From: Paenibacillus hexagrammi | GTDB lineage: Bacteria; Bacillota; Bacilli; Paenibacillales; NBRC-103111 | NCBI RefSeq assembly: GCF_021513275.1 | Contig: NZ_CP090978.1 | Location: 3,224,001 to 3,288,000 of the forward strand | Length of the DNA: 64,000 nt | Direction of reading: 5' to 3' | Shown here: positions 9,073 through 19,035 of the stretch, piece by piece | Numbering within the stretch: the first letter of the stretch is position 1 | How the letters are laid out: every line of letters begins with the position of its first letter | Translations under genes and position numbers: made by a program | The notes under the pieces: generated by a model | The model's input: the letters and a program-made list of their open reading frames with translations, nothing else | Databases searched by the model: none | What the model was told of the DNA's origin: nothing

Positions 9073-10384
9073 GCGCTGCAACAAGGCTTCGCGCTCGTTG
9101 GGAAGCTCGCCCAGCGCTGCCTGCTCCAGCAGCTCCTGGAGCAGAGCTCCCAGCCATGCCCCGGCTTGCGGCCAGCGCGCGCCGTCAACTCGCCGCCAGA
9201 GACGGCGAGCTCCTTCAGGCTGAAGCAGGAACCTCGCTCAGCCACTCTTCGCCGCGCCGGACAAGCCTCGGCGCGGCGTTTTGAAGGAAGCGCGCGAGCT
9301 CCGACTCGCCGCGCTTCGGTGCATACGGCTGCAGGGCGCCCAGCACCTGCAGCAGACCACGGGCGGCCGCTTCGCCGCGGCGGACCGCCCCAAGCTTCCA
9401 GACCCGCGCCATGTGCGCCGGGTCTGGGGCAGCACCAGCGGCAGCATCCGCGCCGCCGCTGGGCAAGAGCTGCTCGGCCAGCCACTGCTTGAGGCCGAGC
9501 ATGCCGATGACCGCGTCCATATCGACGCGGGAGAAGGTCAGCTCCTGGAGCGCCTCGCGGCATATCGCCGCCGACGTCTCCAGGAGCATCAGCAGCAGCG
9601 CCCAGCGGGCATGCTGTTGGGGCAGCGCGCTGACTGCGTCCAGCGTGCCGTCATGCGCGAGCCAGCGGTCAAAAGGCAGCGGAAGCTGCTTTTTGACATG
9701 GGCCGTAAGGCCGCTCGCGAGAAGCAGCCGGACCGCGCGCGCCGGCGCAGGTCCTTCCATCATGCGCTGCAGCTCGCTGCGCACTCGCTCCATAGCGATG
9801 TGACGCAGCAGCGAAGCTTGCGTAAGCAGCGCCTGCCACGTACCTGCCTCGATCTCCAGTCCGTACGTCGAGGCAAAACGGATACAGCGAAGCATGCGGA
9901 GCGCATCTTCGCCAAATCGTTCCTCCGCTGTACCCACACAGCGGAGGATGCCTTCCTGTAGATCCTGCTGACCGCCGTACGGATCGAGGATGATTCCCGC
10001 CTTGTCCATCGCCATGGCGTTCATCGTAAAATCCCGCCGCTTTAAGTCTTCGGTCAAATCCGAAATGTATTCAACCGAAGCCGGGCGGCGAAACTCCTCA
10101 TATTCCGACTCCTTGCGGAAGGTCGTCACTTCATACGTACCTTGCTCCAGCACAACAGTAACCGTGCCATGCTGAAGCCCTGTCGGTACTGTCCGCTCGA
10201 AACAAGCGGTGACCTGCTCCGGCAGAGCCGAGGTCGCGATATCTATGTCTTTGATCGGTCTGCCAAGCACTCGGTCCCGGACACAGCCACCAACCATATA
10301 GGCTTGATAGCCTGCTTCTTCCAACACACCAAGCACCAGCTTAGCGCCTTCTTGCATCGCTTTTTCAATCTCTAGTTCTTGCAT
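9055..10384 (-). CDS. cca: CCA-adding tRNA nucleotidyltransferase, with two apparent frameshifts near the C-terminus
   Basis: The uninterrupted part (10384 down to the TGA at 9215) carries the nucleotidyltransferase signature GGCVRDRVLGRPIKDIDIAT and the RRDFTMNAMAMD and RFGEDALRMLRCIRFA motifs of bacterial CCA enzymes, which repair the tRNA 3' end. The family C-terminus continues in two other frames: SLKELAVSGGEL, then WLGALLQELLEQ through GELPNEREALL to a TGA at 9055-9057. Restoring one base near 9220 and one in the G4 run near 9136-9139 gives about 443 residues, a normal length. The second half is far richer in G+C than its neighbours. The breaks are probably sequence errors. Confidence 0.88.
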
Positions 10385-10406
10385 AGTGAGCCCCTTACCT
10401 GTTGAA

Positions 10407-11580
10407 TTACTGACACGAGGAAGCTGTCAGACGGTGAGATTCAGGCAACTCTCTACCTAGGACCCTATAATAGATTTCTTCGTATTGTACGGTAGTTAGA
10501 TCGTTACAGAACGTTTGACGGGCACGATACAAGCATTTTTGAACCATGAGTTCATACATTTCAGAGTTACTTAGCATCTGCACCACATACTCCGCCATTT
10601 TTTCTGTATCGCCTATATCCGCCAGATAGCCGGTTTCCCCGTGCGTAATCAGCTCCGGAATGCCACCTGCGTTGGAACCTACAGTCGGAACTCCGCATGC
10701 CATAGCCTCGAGAGCCACCAATCCGAAGCTTTCTTTCTCTGACGGCAGCAGCATGACATCCGCCATCGAAATAATCTGCGCCACATCGTCCTGCTTTCCA
10801 CAGAATGTGACTCTATCGCTTAACCCCAGCTCTTTGACCTTCGAAATAATCTTAGACAGATCAGGCCCTTCGCCAACAAAGAGAAGCCGTGACGGGATTT
10901 GCTTGCTCACCCTGTTGAAGATATCCACTACGTCGCAAACCCTTTTAACCGGACGGAAATTAGAAATATGAATGAGAATTTTCTCATCCGGGTTAGCGAA
11001 CTCTTGTCTCAACTTACTAATATCTCTCGGGTAATACACCCGCTTATCGACGAAATTATAAGCTAGATCAATCGGACGTTTGATATCCAGCAGTGATCTG
11101 GTTTCATTGATTAAATCCTGGGATACTGCCGTTACGGCGTCGCTTTCGTTAATGGCGTAACGAATCAGGTCGCTTATGGATTGATCCTGTCCCAGTACTG
11201 TGATGTCCGTCCCGTGCAGCGTCGTCACAACCTTCAGATTACTGCCCATCATCTGCTTGGCGAGCAATGCGCATACGGCATGAGGAATCGCATAGTGCAC
11301 ATGCAATATATCCAGATTCTCCATGTTCGCCACTTGTGCCAGTTTGCTGGCTAGAGACAAGTCGTAAGGAGGATAACGGAACACATAATAGTCGCTAACC
11401 TCAACCTCATGATAAAAGATATTTTTATGGAATTTCCCTAAACGAAAAGGCATGCTGTGCGTAATAAAATGCACTTCATGACCTTTTTCCGCCAGGAGCT
11501 TTCCCAGCTCAGTCGCTACGACACCGGAGCCACCCCAAAGTCGGATAGCAGGTAATACCAATTTTCAGTGTTTCGCTCAT
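10407..11580 (-). CDS. bshA: N-acetyl-alpha-D-glucosaminyl L-malate synthase (bacillithiol), one apparent frameshift at the N-terminus
   Basis: The product is a GT4 glycosyltransferase with GGSGVVATELGK, HVHYAIPHA, TLHGTDITVLG and the EKESFGLVALEAMACG donor-binding motif. BshA transfers GlcNAc from UDP-GlcNAc to L-malate, the first step of bacillithiol synthesis. The true start is the ATG at 11580 (MSETLKIGITCYPT), preceded by AGAGGGAACA. The frame breaks at a G4 run (plus-strand C4 at 11533-11536); removing one base joins CYPT to LGGSGVV and gives 390 residues. Its partner bshB1 is directly upstream. Confidence 0.93.
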
Positions 11581-11596
11581 TGTTCCCTCTTTCTCT

Positions 11597-12289
11597 TTAT
11601 TCGAAACGATCCACCAATATCGGCAGTTTCGAGATAAAGCCTTCAGCGTAGGTAATCATTCGTTTTTGCCCCATGAGTCTGTCACGAGCCACAACCCTTT
11701 CGATGTAGCCTTGATTCAGCGGCGTCGCCACCGTATCTGTACCCGTTTCGAATTGTGAGCGGTAAGCGCTCAGCGAAGCAATTTTTTGATCATATACTTC
11801 TGAGACGTCTACCATAACATCCGCTTCATACACATCATTGATGAAATAAAAATACAGTTGCTGCACATTGACAGCTTCCGAGTCCGGCAAAAATTTGCGC
11901 AGCTTCGCATTAAATACGGCTTCCTGAACCAGCTGCGAACAGGCAATATGATCTGGATGCCGGTCCTGCCAATATGGGGCGAAGACGACACGCGGACGAT
12001 GCTTCCTGATCTCGAGTGTAATCCTCTCTATGAATTCAGGACTGGGTAAGAGCCCGCGATCCGGCAGCTCCAAATTGGATCGCATCGCCAGTCCGAGTAC
12101 ATGACTTGCCTCAGCGGCTTCCCGTTTTCTGGTCTCAACATCACCGTTGGATGACATTTCCGCCAGTGTCAGGTCGCATATGCCGATTCGCAACCCGGCA
12201 GCTGAATGCTTCGCAATCGTTGCCCCCATCCCGATCTCCGCATCATCGGCATGCGCCCCGAAAATAAGAAAGTCCAGCTGCTCACTCAT
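11597..12289 (-). CDS. bshB1: Bacillithiol biosynthesis deacetylase (GlcNAc-malate deacetylase)
   Basis: The 230-residue protein is a LmbE/PIG-L zinc deacetylase: [11 protein letters not shown] near the N-terminus supplies the HxDD metal site, and YWQDRHPDH supplies the second histidine motif. BshB removes the acetyl group from GlcNAc-malate made by BshA. The ATG at 12289 overlaps the end of mgsA by 8 bases, and the longer frame upstream lies inside mgsA, so coupled translation is likely. Confidence 0.93.
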   Translation of the reverse strand: MSEQLDFLIFGAHADDAEIGMGATIAKHSAAGLRIGICDLTLAEMSSNGDVETRKREAAEASHVLGLAMRSNLELPDRGLLPSPEFIERITLEIRKHRPRVVFAPYWQDRHPDHIACSQLVQEAVFNAKLRKFLPDSEAVNVQQLYFYFINDVYEADVMVDVSEVYDQKIASLSAYRSQFETGTDTVATPLNQGYIERVVARDRLMGQKRMITYAEGFISKLPILVDRFE

Positions 12290-12710
12290 TGGCGTCGATA
12301 CCAGGCTTGTACTTGTGGACAAGCTCTCTCCATGCAAAATCACCGCGGTCCAGTGCTCGAACTAACAGCTCCGCTGTTGCGATATTTGTTGCACATGGTA
12401 TGCCTTGAACGTCGCACAGACGAAGCAGTGCAATGATATCCGGCTCATGCGGCTGAGCCATCAACGGATCACGCAAAAAGATAATAAAATCCATTTCATT
12501 CTCGGCTACCAGGGCGCCAATCTGTTGGTCTCCACCGAGCGGTCCTGACATAAACCGGTGCACATTCAGATTAGTATTATCCATAATCCGTTGGCCGGTC
12601 GTACCTGTTGCATATAATTTGTGCCCATCAAACACATGCTCATAGGCTGTAACGAAATTGACCATTTCGTCCTTCTTTCGATCGTGTGCGATAAGTGCTA
12701 TTTTTAACAT
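12282..12710 (-). CDS. mgsA: Methylglyoxal synthase
   Basis: The 142-residue protein matches MgsA throughout: [14 protein letters not shown] at the start, TGTTGQ phosphate-binding segment, [14 protein letters not shown] with the catalytic Asp, and [12 protein letters not shown]. It converts dihydroxyacetone phosphate to methylglyoxal, a bypass that relieves phosphorylated sugar stress. Placement between dapB and bshB1 follows the B. subtilis order. Confidence 0.97.
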   Translation of the reverse strand: MLKIALIAHDRKKDEMVNFVTAYEHVFDGHKLYATGTTGQRIMDNTNLNVHRFMSGPLGGDQQIGALVAENEMDFIIFLRDPLMAQPHEPDIIALLRLCDVQGIPCATNIATAELLVRALDRGDFAWRELVHKYKPGIDANE

Positions 12711-12724
12711 CCAACTTCCACTCC

Positions 12725-13528
12725 TTAGTCAATAAAATGCTCAAATCCATATACCATGCCCGTATAGGTCATAACTTTACGTACAGCCAGTGCAACCCCT
12801 GGCATATAAGCTGCTCGATCATAGGAATCGTGGCGAATTTTCAGCGCTTGGCCCGGTTCCGCCATAATGACTTCCTGCTGAGCAAAAATTCCAGGCAATC
12901 TGACGCTATGTATCCTGAACCCATTGTAATAGCCGCCGCGCGAACCTTCAATCGTTTCTTCCTCTTTTGGATTTCCTTGACGCCGCTCCTCCCGTACCTC
13001 CGAGATCATTTCAGCAGTTTTAATGGAAGTTCCAGATGGAGCGTCCAGTTTTTGGTCGCCGTGATATTCGATAATTTCCAGATTCGGAAAATATTTAGAG
13101 GCTTGAGCAGCAAATTTCATCATCAAAATAGCGCCGATTGAAAAGTTCGGAGCAATAATGCCTCCAATTTGTTTCTCTTGACATTGCTTGTCCAGTTCTT
13201 CGATGTCTTGCGATGTGAAGCCTGTTGTTCCCATAACGGGACGAATCCCGTGACGGATTGCAAGCGAAGTATGGGAGAAGGCGGAGTGAGGACCTGTAAA
13301 ATCGACAACCACATCCGGCTTCGACTCTACAAAAGCTAGCTCAACATCACTTGTCATAGTCACTCCGCATGGCGCAAGACCGACTAATGTACCTAAATCT
13401 ACGGGACCTGTAGAACGGGCTACACCTGCAACCAACTCCATATCAGGTTCGCTTAGAACCGTCTTCACCACCTCAAGGCCCATTCTCCCGCTTGCTCCCA
13501 CTACCGCAACTCTAATCTTACGATCCAT
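12725..13528 (-). CDS. dapB: 4-hydroxy-tetrahydrodipicolinate reductase
   Basis: The 267-residue enzyme has the nucleotide-binding [12 protein letters not shown], the catalytic [15 protein letters not shown] (His and Lys pair) and a C-terminal [16 protein letters not shown]. It reduces hydroxytetrahydrodipicolinate in the lysine, diaminopimelate and dipicolinate pathway, so it also feeds spore core formation. The start ATG at 13528 is close to family N-termini. It heads the run dapB-mgsA-bshB1-bshA. Confidence 0.96.
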   Translation of the reverse strand: MDRKIRVAVVGASGRMGLEVVKTVLSEPDMELVAGVARSTGPVDLGTLVGLAPCGVTMTSDVELAFVESKPDVVVDFTGPHSAFSHTSLAIRHGIRPVMGTTGFTSQDIEELDKQCQEKQIGGIIAPNFSIGAILMMKFAAQASKYFPNLEIIEYHGDQKLDAPSGTSIKTAEMISEVREERRQGNPKEEETIEGSRGGYYNGFRIHSVRLPGIFAQQEVIMAEPGQALKIRHDSYDRAAYMPGVALAVRKVMTYTGMVYGFEHFID

Positions 13529-13557
13529 ATATGCTAGGTCCCCTTTATCGTGTAATG

Positions 13558-14058
13558 TTATTTCATTTGACGTTCATACAGATCCAATTGCTGCTTGGCG
13601 AGTTCGTGATCCGGCTCCAAACGCAGCGCCTCCAACACCGTTTGACGGGCGCGGTGGTAATCATGTCTCTTTGCGAACACTTCACCAAGGATCAGATAGG
13701 CCTCAATCGCTAAAGGATCCAGCGCTATCGCTTCCTTTAACAGGAATATGGCCTTCTCTGGATGCTCTTCTTTTTCATTTACATGATACTGCGCTTCTTC
13801 AACTAGAGCTCTTGCATGTAGTATTTGTAAATGGTATTTGTATGCCTGACTGCTTTCTTCCAGATGAGCGGCTTTGGTCGCATGGTCAATCGCTTTATGG
13901 AGCTTATTGCTTCTCGCATAAGTAATTGATAACTTATAATGATAGGCAGCGTTGTCAGGCTCGACTGCGATCGCTTTTTCAAACCACTCTATGGCTTTCT
14001 GAAAATCATGTCCAAGTATGGATTCGTATGCTTTTTGTATTTCATGCTCTCCATCCAT
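13558..14058 (-). CDS. TPR-repeat protein of unknown role
   Basis: The 166-residue soluble protein is made almost wholly of tetratricopeptide-like helices: HDFQKAIEWFEKAIAVEP, NKLHKAIDHATKAAHLE, HPEKAIFLLKEAIALDP and HDYHRARQTVLEALRLEP. It probably acts as a protein-binding scaffold. The ATG at 14058 has GGAAGGAGG about 9 bases upstream; an ATG three codons earlier is too close to that site. It lies between the MazG-like gene and dapB. Confidence 0.75.
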   Translation of the reverse strand: MDGEHEIQKAYESILGHDFQKAIEWFEKAIAVEPDNAAYHYKLSITYARSNKLHKAIDHATKAAHLEESSQAYKYHLQILHARALVEEAQYHVNEKEEHPEKAIFLLKEAIALDPLAIEAYLILGEVFAKRHDYHRARQTVLEALRLEPDHELAKQQLDLYERQMK

Positions 14059-14160
14059 TCTGCCCATCCTCCTTCCATAGCTTTGCCCTGGCTAGATTAG
14101 CTTCTGCAAACGCAGCTCTTCCGGGTCCCTTGCATAGTGGGATGGTACAGTTTATGAAGG

Positions 14161-14499
14161 TTATGTGTTTTCGGTGTTAATTTTCGTCCATCTGTTGGCG
14201 TCTCGTGTATTGAATTTATGCATGATTTTATCATGAGCTTCCGTTAAATCAATGCCAAGAGAGTTGGCAAAACATATCGTAATGAACAGAATGTCTCCCA
14301 GCTCAAGCTCAATTGAATTGGCAGCTTCAGTGGCCTTCTTAGGCTTTTCACCAAATTGATGATTAACTTCGCGAGCCAGTTCGCCCACTTCTTCCGACAT
14401 TCTCGCAAGCATAGCGAGCGGACTGAAATAGCCTTCTTTAAACTGGGAAATATAAGTATCAACCTCCTGTTGGAGGTCTTTAAGTGTTCTTTCTGACAT
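14161..14499 (-). CDS. ypjD: MazG-like nucleotide pyrophosphohydrolase (YpjD type)
   Basis: The 112-residue protein has the all-alpha NTP pyrophosphohydrolase pattern: SEEVGELAREVN (EExxE) and ELGDILFITICFAN (ExxD). Such enzymes hydrolyse nucleoside triphosphates to monophosphates and pyrophosphate. GAAGGGTGAGC precedes the ATG at 14499. The B. subtilis homologue ypjD also lies just upstream of dapB, so the symbol rests on synteny and motif. Confidence 0.85.
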   Translation of the reverse strand: MSERTLKDLQQEVDTYISQFKEGYFSPLAMLARMSEEVGELAREVNHQFGEKPKKATEAANSIELELGDILFITICFANSLGIDLTEAHDKIMHKFNTRDANRWTKINTENT

Positions 14500-14619
14500 G
14501 CTCACCCTTCTTTCCTTGAATACAAACGAGGATATCATTACCATGTTAAACTAAAGACGAAAAGTTGACAAATTTTTTTCGTTTTTTTGCTCATACCCTG
14601 CTTATTGGAGGATACTTTC

Positions 14620-15489
14620 ATGCTAACGAATTATTTGCCCCATCGCCTCACGCAATTCGTTGCCATCATGCTTGGCACTGCAATCTATGCATTTGGTCTG
14701 CATTATTTTGTAATTTCCAACGAATTAATGGAGGGCGGAGTGACAGGAATCTCATTGCTTCTGAATTACGTGCTTCATATCCCTCCTTCTGTATCTACTC
14801 TAATCATCAATATACCTTTGTTTTACTTGGGATGGAAAATATTTGGGAGAAGCTCGATGATCTATACGATTTTCGGAGTTATCTCTCTTTCAGTGTTTCT
14901 ATGGGTTATGGAATCGCTAATCCGTAATGGTTGGATCGTCCCTTTTACTACGGTTCAGGATTATTTTCTGGCCACCTTATATGCAGGACTTACACTTGGA
15001 ACAGGATTAGGTCTAGTATTTCGATACGGAGGTACGACTGGCGGCTCCGATATTGTCGCTCGAATCGGTCATAAAAAGCGGGGATGGAGTGTCGGGCAAG
15101 TGATCTTAATCATCGATGTAATCGTAATCGGATCCTCCTTGTTGTACTTGCCCAAGGAAAAGGTGCTGTATTCACTGGTTGCTGTCTTCGTCACCTCAAA
15201 GATGATTGATTATATCTCTGAGGGTGCTTATGCCGCCAAAGCGTTCACGATTATAAGCGAACACACAGAATTCCTTGCTTCGACAATTACCAAAGAACTG
15301 GACAGAGGGGTTACCCTTTTTCCGGCCCGCGGTGCTTACTCTGGCAAAAATAAGGAAGTCATTTACTGTGTTGTCTACCGTCATGAAACCCGCAAGCTTA
15401 GAGACATTATTAAAGCCATTGATCCTAGTGCATTTATTATCATTGGCGATGTACATGATGTTCTTGGCGAAGGCTTTAAAACACCCTAG
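14620..15489 (+). CDS. YitT-family membrane protein with DUF2179 domain (YpjC-like)
   Basis: The 289-residue protein has about five hydrophobic segments in its first 200 residues, typical motifs ELMEGGVTGISLLLNY and FRYGGTTGGSDIVAR of the YitT/DUF161 family, and a soluble C-terminal DUF2179 domain (ERD-like GVTLFPARGAYSGKNKEVIYCVV and IGDVHDVLGEGF). The biochemical role of this family is not known to me. GGAGG lies 7-8 bases before the ATG at 14620. It is one of only two plus-strand complete genes and sits where B. subtilis has ypjC. Confidence 0.85.
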   Translation: MLTNYLPHRLTQFVAIMLGTAIYAFGLHYFVISNELMEGGVTGISLLLNYVLHIPPSVSTLIINIPLFYLGWKIFGRSSMIYTIFGVISLSVFLWVMESLIRNGWIVPFTTVQDYFLATLYAGLTLGTGLGLVFRYGGTTGGSDIVARIGHKKRGWSVGQVILIIDVIVIGSSLLYLPKEKVLYSLVAVFVTSKMIDYISEGAYAAKAFTIISEHTEFLASTITKELDRGVTLFPARGAYSGKNKEVIYCVVYRHETRKLRDIIKAIDPSAFIIIGDVHDVLGEGFKTP

Positions 15490-15570
15490 TAACCCCCACT
15501 TACATAACTGAATACTTGGCTTCAAGATATTTCTTGTATGTTACGAGAAGCCTCAAAAGAATAAATGATG

Positions 15571-15657
15571 CAAGGATAAACGACTTCACTGATCCCATTA
15601 GGACAGTCGCGTTTATAAAGGTTGATGCGAAGCAAAGTATACAACTTATACTGTCTA
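15571..15657. repeat. Interspersed intergenic repeat, copy A
   Basis: About 87 bp beginning CAAGGATAAACG, with GATAAACG and CGCGTTTAT forming inverted ends of an inner hairpin, then GGTTGATGCGAAGCAAA and a GTATACAACTTATAC palindrome-like segment. Closely related copies lie near 25.8-26.0 kb. Confidence 0.75.
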
Positions 15658-15658
15658 A

Positions 15659-15706
15659 GCAAATAAAAAAATCCCAATACCCGCACAAAGGCGGTAATGG
15701 GATTTC
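15659..15706 (-). terminator. Terminator downstream of ypjB
   Basis: On the minus strand AAATCCCAT...ATTGGGATTT forms a stem with ACCGC and GCGGG inside, followed by a T7 run. Confidence 0.85.
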
Positions 15707-15741
15707 AATGACCTGGTGTCTCTACACTTACTTGTTTTCTC

Positions 15742-16623
15742 TTACATGGGTTCTCTTTCCTTGCTATGCTTCACCGAAACGACATGGCGGCCCGATTGGA
15801 ACATCCGCCATCCGGAGTATGACAATACACTTACAATAATGAGACCTATTCCAAGCGACCACAGGATCGGCTGATTCGGATCCGTAATCGGTACATAAGC
15901 GGCTGTCTCTGCTTTCTTCATGAAAAGCTCATCAATCGTTCTGTTCAATTGTTCAATGCCAGCTTCCACCCTCTTCGCATCCATGGGGGAGCTGTTCAAA
16001 TTATTATGGACAAACGTCATCAACGAATCCAGCTTCTCTACATCCGAGGGTTCCCTGCTGATCAGCATGGAAGGACGGACAACAGAGATGTGTTGAGACA
16101 ACTTATTGAAGCTGGCAATTGCTTCATTGCTTTGATTCGCTTTCACCTGTTGCTCTAGATTGGTCACATCATTTTTTAAAACTTTATAATACTGGAGCCA
16201 CATCGGTTGATTCTTATGCGTAAGCGCATCCGTGGCTAGTCTTAGTTTGGCTACGGCAACTTGTCCTTCATTCTGGGAGTAACTAACCGCATTATATACA
16301 CGTTTGGCCTGTGTGATGGTCTCCGTCAGTGCATTCAGCCCTTCTACAGATGTTACTCCCTCAAAACGCATCTTAGGGATTTGATCCGAAATCTGCATAA
16401 GCCTGGTGCGCGCCTCCACCACTTGGCCTTCCATGGTTTTTTTGTACATATCTTCCGCTGCTTCATTTAATAAATCCATTTTCTTCGCCTGCTCAGGATC
16501 CGTTTGTACAGATGCATGTCCTTTGTCTTGGCCGATCACGCTGCTGCAAGCCGATATCCCGCATGCCATGATGATAATTAGCAGAAAAGCGGTTACCCGT
16601 TTTATTCCTGAATCAACAAACAT
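15742..16623 (-). CDS. ypjB: YpjB-like sporulation protein, membrane-anchored
   Basis: The 293-residue product starts with a hydrophobic signal ending GISACSS, consistent with a lipoprotein or cleaved secreted protein, continues with a long helical extracytoplasmic region, and ends with one transmembrane segment (ILWSLGIGLIIVSVLSYSGW) and a short basic tail. This layout and the location next to ypjA and the qcr genes match B. subtilis YpjB, a protein of unknown mechanism linked to sporulation. AGGAGGG precedes the ATG. Confidence 0.8.
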   Translation of the reverse strand: MFVDSGIKRVTAFLLIIIMACGISACSSVIGQDKGHASVQTDPEQAKKMDLLNEAAEDMYKKTMEGQVVEARTRLMQISDQIPKMRFEGVTSVEGLNALTETITQAKRVYNAVSYSQNEGQVAVAKLRLATDALTHKNQPMWLQYYKVLKNDVTNLEQQVKANQSNEAIASFNKLSQHISVVRPSMLISREPSDVEKLDSLMTFVHNNLNSSPMDAKRVEAGIEQLNRTIDELFMKKAETAAYVPITDPNQPILWSLGIGLIIVSVLSYSGWRMFQSGRHVVSVKHSKEREPM

Positions 16624-16691
16624 GGGACATTCCCTCCTTCACCATCATCTTATGGAGGATTGTCCCAAATTAGACCAAGTACCGTAAGGTC

Positions 16692-17345
16692 CTATCTATT
16701 TTTTCTACGCACTAAAAAGACTGCTGCAATTACGATTCCAATTATGCTAAGGCAAATTGTAAAGAGCTGAATTTGGCCCAAATTATCCCAAAGCTCTCTA
16801 GGTAATCTTGGAAACACTCCACGCTCATAATCCATAAAATCATTAGAAAATGTCCAAATGGCAACCAGTATAATTGCTGCCAGCCGATGGGTGTACCATC
16901 TCGCAAATAATAACGCTTCCACTGCCATAGCTAAGTGCGATGCGGTCAGCATCCATCCTTCTCCACCAACCGGAACTCCCTGCCAAGCCCCCATCCAGAT
17001 CATTGTTACCGCCCATATCCCATATTTGAATGAGGTAATAAGAGCAAAAGCGTCAATAAACCCTCGAATGGCCTGAGAGAGTTTGGATGGCTTCCACTCT
17101 GGATTATGCTCAGCTAACAAGTAAATGAGCGATAAAGTGAAAAATAAGCTAGCCGTTGGACTATCAGGGACAAACAAAACGTACCAAATTGGACTTTCGG
17201 CAATCGTATCCACCATCTGATTCCAATACCAAATGTATCCGTAAATCGTACCTAATAAATTACAGATTAACAGCAGCCATAGAAAACCTCTGGAACGTAA
17301 AAAAGATTGACTCCAAAAATAAGATATAGAGAATCCTTCCTGCAA
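16692..17345 (-). CDS. ypjA: DUF1405 membrane protein (YpjA-like)
   Basis: The 217-residue protein is mostly hydrophobic, with about six membrane segments (for example LWLLLICNLLGTIYGYIWYW and IQLFTICLSIIGIVIAAVFL) and DSPTASLFFTLSLIY typical of DUF1405. No function is established. It lies between ypjB and qcrC exactly as ypjA in B. subtilis and ends in RRKNR, a positive-inside tail. Confidence 0.85.
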   Translation of the reverse strand: MQEGFSISYFWSQSFLRSRGFLWLLLICNLLGTIYGYIWYWNQMVDTIAESPIWYVLFVPDSPTASLFFTLSLIYLLAEHNPEWKPSKLSQAIRGFIDAFALITSFKYGIWAVTMIWMGAWQGVPVGGEGWMLTASHLAMAVEALLFARWYTHRLAAIILVAIWTFSNDFMDYERGVFPRLPRELWDNLGQIQLFTICLSIIGIVIAAVFLVRRKNR

Positions 17346-17395
17346 ACGAGCTCCTCCTTTTATGTGATGAAACGATGAACCGCATCCTTATTTGG

Positions 17396-17430
17396 TAAAA
17401 AAACCTGACCGCAATTGTCGGTCAGGTTCT
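17396..17430 (-). terminator. Terminator downstream of qcrC
   Basis: On the minus strand AACCTGACCG and CGGTCAGGTT form a 10-bp stem around ACAATTG... loop bases, followed by a T7 run. Confidence 0.9.
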
Positions 17431-17434
17431 GTTC

Positions 17435-18326
17435 TTACTCAGCTTTCTTTTGGCGGGACAACCAGTCTGCAAGCTTATCGATATCGGCATCAGTAAGACC
17501 TTTATCAATATTTGCTTGATATTGTGTGCCCATGTTGCCTTTACCATTCTTAATAATACCTAAAATTTCATCCTTGGAGTGCTTGTCTCCAACTCCAAGC
17601 AGTGCAGGAACACCGGATGCCGGCATACCTTTAAGACCAGCTTGGTGACAAGAAATACATGTAGCTTTTTTGTAGATTTCAGCCGCAGGATCATCAGCCG
17701 CAACAAGCGCCGCTGCTTTCGCAGGGGTCTTAGCTGCTCCGCCTCCAGATGCACCTTTATTAGCTTGTAGCTCTTCTTCGCGCTTGATGTGCTCAGGAAT
17801 GATGTTTTTTCTCCTTCAACTCTTCTTGGTAATGTGCCCAAGATGTGTAAGTCAGATAAGAACATGCAACCAAAGATAAGATCATCAAGGAAGAAGCAAT
17901 CGGTCTTTTGTAGAAACGACGTTCTTTGCCTGTATCCAGGAATGGAGCAAGAAGCAATCCTCCAAACAGAAGACCAGGAACAACCACTGCTCCGAGTACG
18001 ACGAATTGATTTGAAGTATACGGATATTTCAATAATTGGTACATGAACAAGAAGTACCAGTCAGGCATAGGAATAAATTGTGTATTCTTCGGATCAGCCG
18101 GATAACCAAGAGGTGCCGGATCCGACATAACGAGCACTAGCATCCCAACCAGAACTACTACCCCTACCATCCATTCTTTCAGCAAAAAGTTAGGAATAAA
18201 AGCTTCTGATTTCCCCGGATACGCTGAATAATCCCTAGGAATCAAACGCTGCTCCGGTGATTTTTTAACTACGCGGGAATCCCCAACGTAAACAACTTTT
18301 TCGTCAGACTTATGACCATGCGCCAC
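17435..18326 (-). CDS. qcrC: Menaquinol:cytochrome c reductase cytochrome b/c subunit, one apparent frameshift
   Basis: The first part resembles subunit IV of cytochrome bc/b6f complexes (three membrane segments, DPAPLGYPADPKNTQF, PDWYFLFMYQLLKYP). The last part is a c-type cytochrome with the haem motif CISCH, GMPASGVPALLG and a distal Met. The parts are in different frames, joined at an A6 run (plus T6 at 17805-17810); removing one base gives 296 residues. The start chosen is GTG at 18326, 9 bases after AAAGGAGGG. QcrC passes electrons from the b subunit to cytochrome c or caa3 oxidase at the membrane outer face. Confidence 0.93.
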
Positions 18327-18347
18327 GCTAGTAGGCCCTCCTTTCAA

Positions 18348-19018
18348 TTATAGCGGTCCGGAAATACCTTGTTTGCGAATCATAAAGAAGTGTCCGGCAA
18401 GCAAAGCGAGCAGAACGCCAGGCAGGAAGAACACGTGAATTGCAAAGAAACGAGTCAAAGTTTCAGCTCCAACGATCTGTCCACCTTGAAGCAATGTCTG
18501 TATGTATTGACCGATGAACGGTACAGACGCGGCAATCTTGATACCTACTTGAGTTGCAAAGTAAGCTTTGTTATCCCAAGGAAGCAGGTATCCTGTAAAA
18601 CCAAGTCCTAACATTACGAAGAAAATAAGCATCCCAACAACCCAATTCATTTCACGAGGAGCTTTATAAGAACCTGTGAAGAACACGCGCAAGGTATGTA
18701 AGAACATCATGACGATTACAAGACTGGCACCCCAGTGATGCATCCCCTTACAATTACACCAAATGCAACCTTATGCTGCAAATAGTCTACCGACGCATAT
18801 GCGTTGATAATATCAGGCGTGTAATACATCGTTAGAAACATACCTGACAAAATTTGAATCACTGTAATGAAAAACGTCAAACCGCCGAAGCAGTATACGA
18901 ATGCGGAAAAGTGATGAGCAGGGTTAACGTGTTCAGGAACCTCGTGGTCTGCAACATCCCTCCACATCGGCGTAATATCAAGACGTTCGTCAATCCAGTT
19001 GTATACATTTTTAAACAT
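18348..19018 (-). CDS. qcrB: Menaquinol:cytochrome c reductase cytochrome b subunit, one apparent frameshift
   Basis: The two halves together form a cytochrome b6-like protein of 223 residues: NPAHHFSAFVYCFGGLTF and the paired haem histidine segment MHHWGASLVIVMMFLHTLRVF, then GSYKAPREMNWVVG and GYLLPWDNKAYFATQVG. The frame breaks in a G4 run (plus C4 at 18744-18747); adding one G restores VIVRGMHHW. It contains the quinol oxidation site and two b haems. It is the middle gene of qcrABC. Confidence 0.94.
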
Positions 19019-19035
19019 CTGATCGTGACGCCTCC

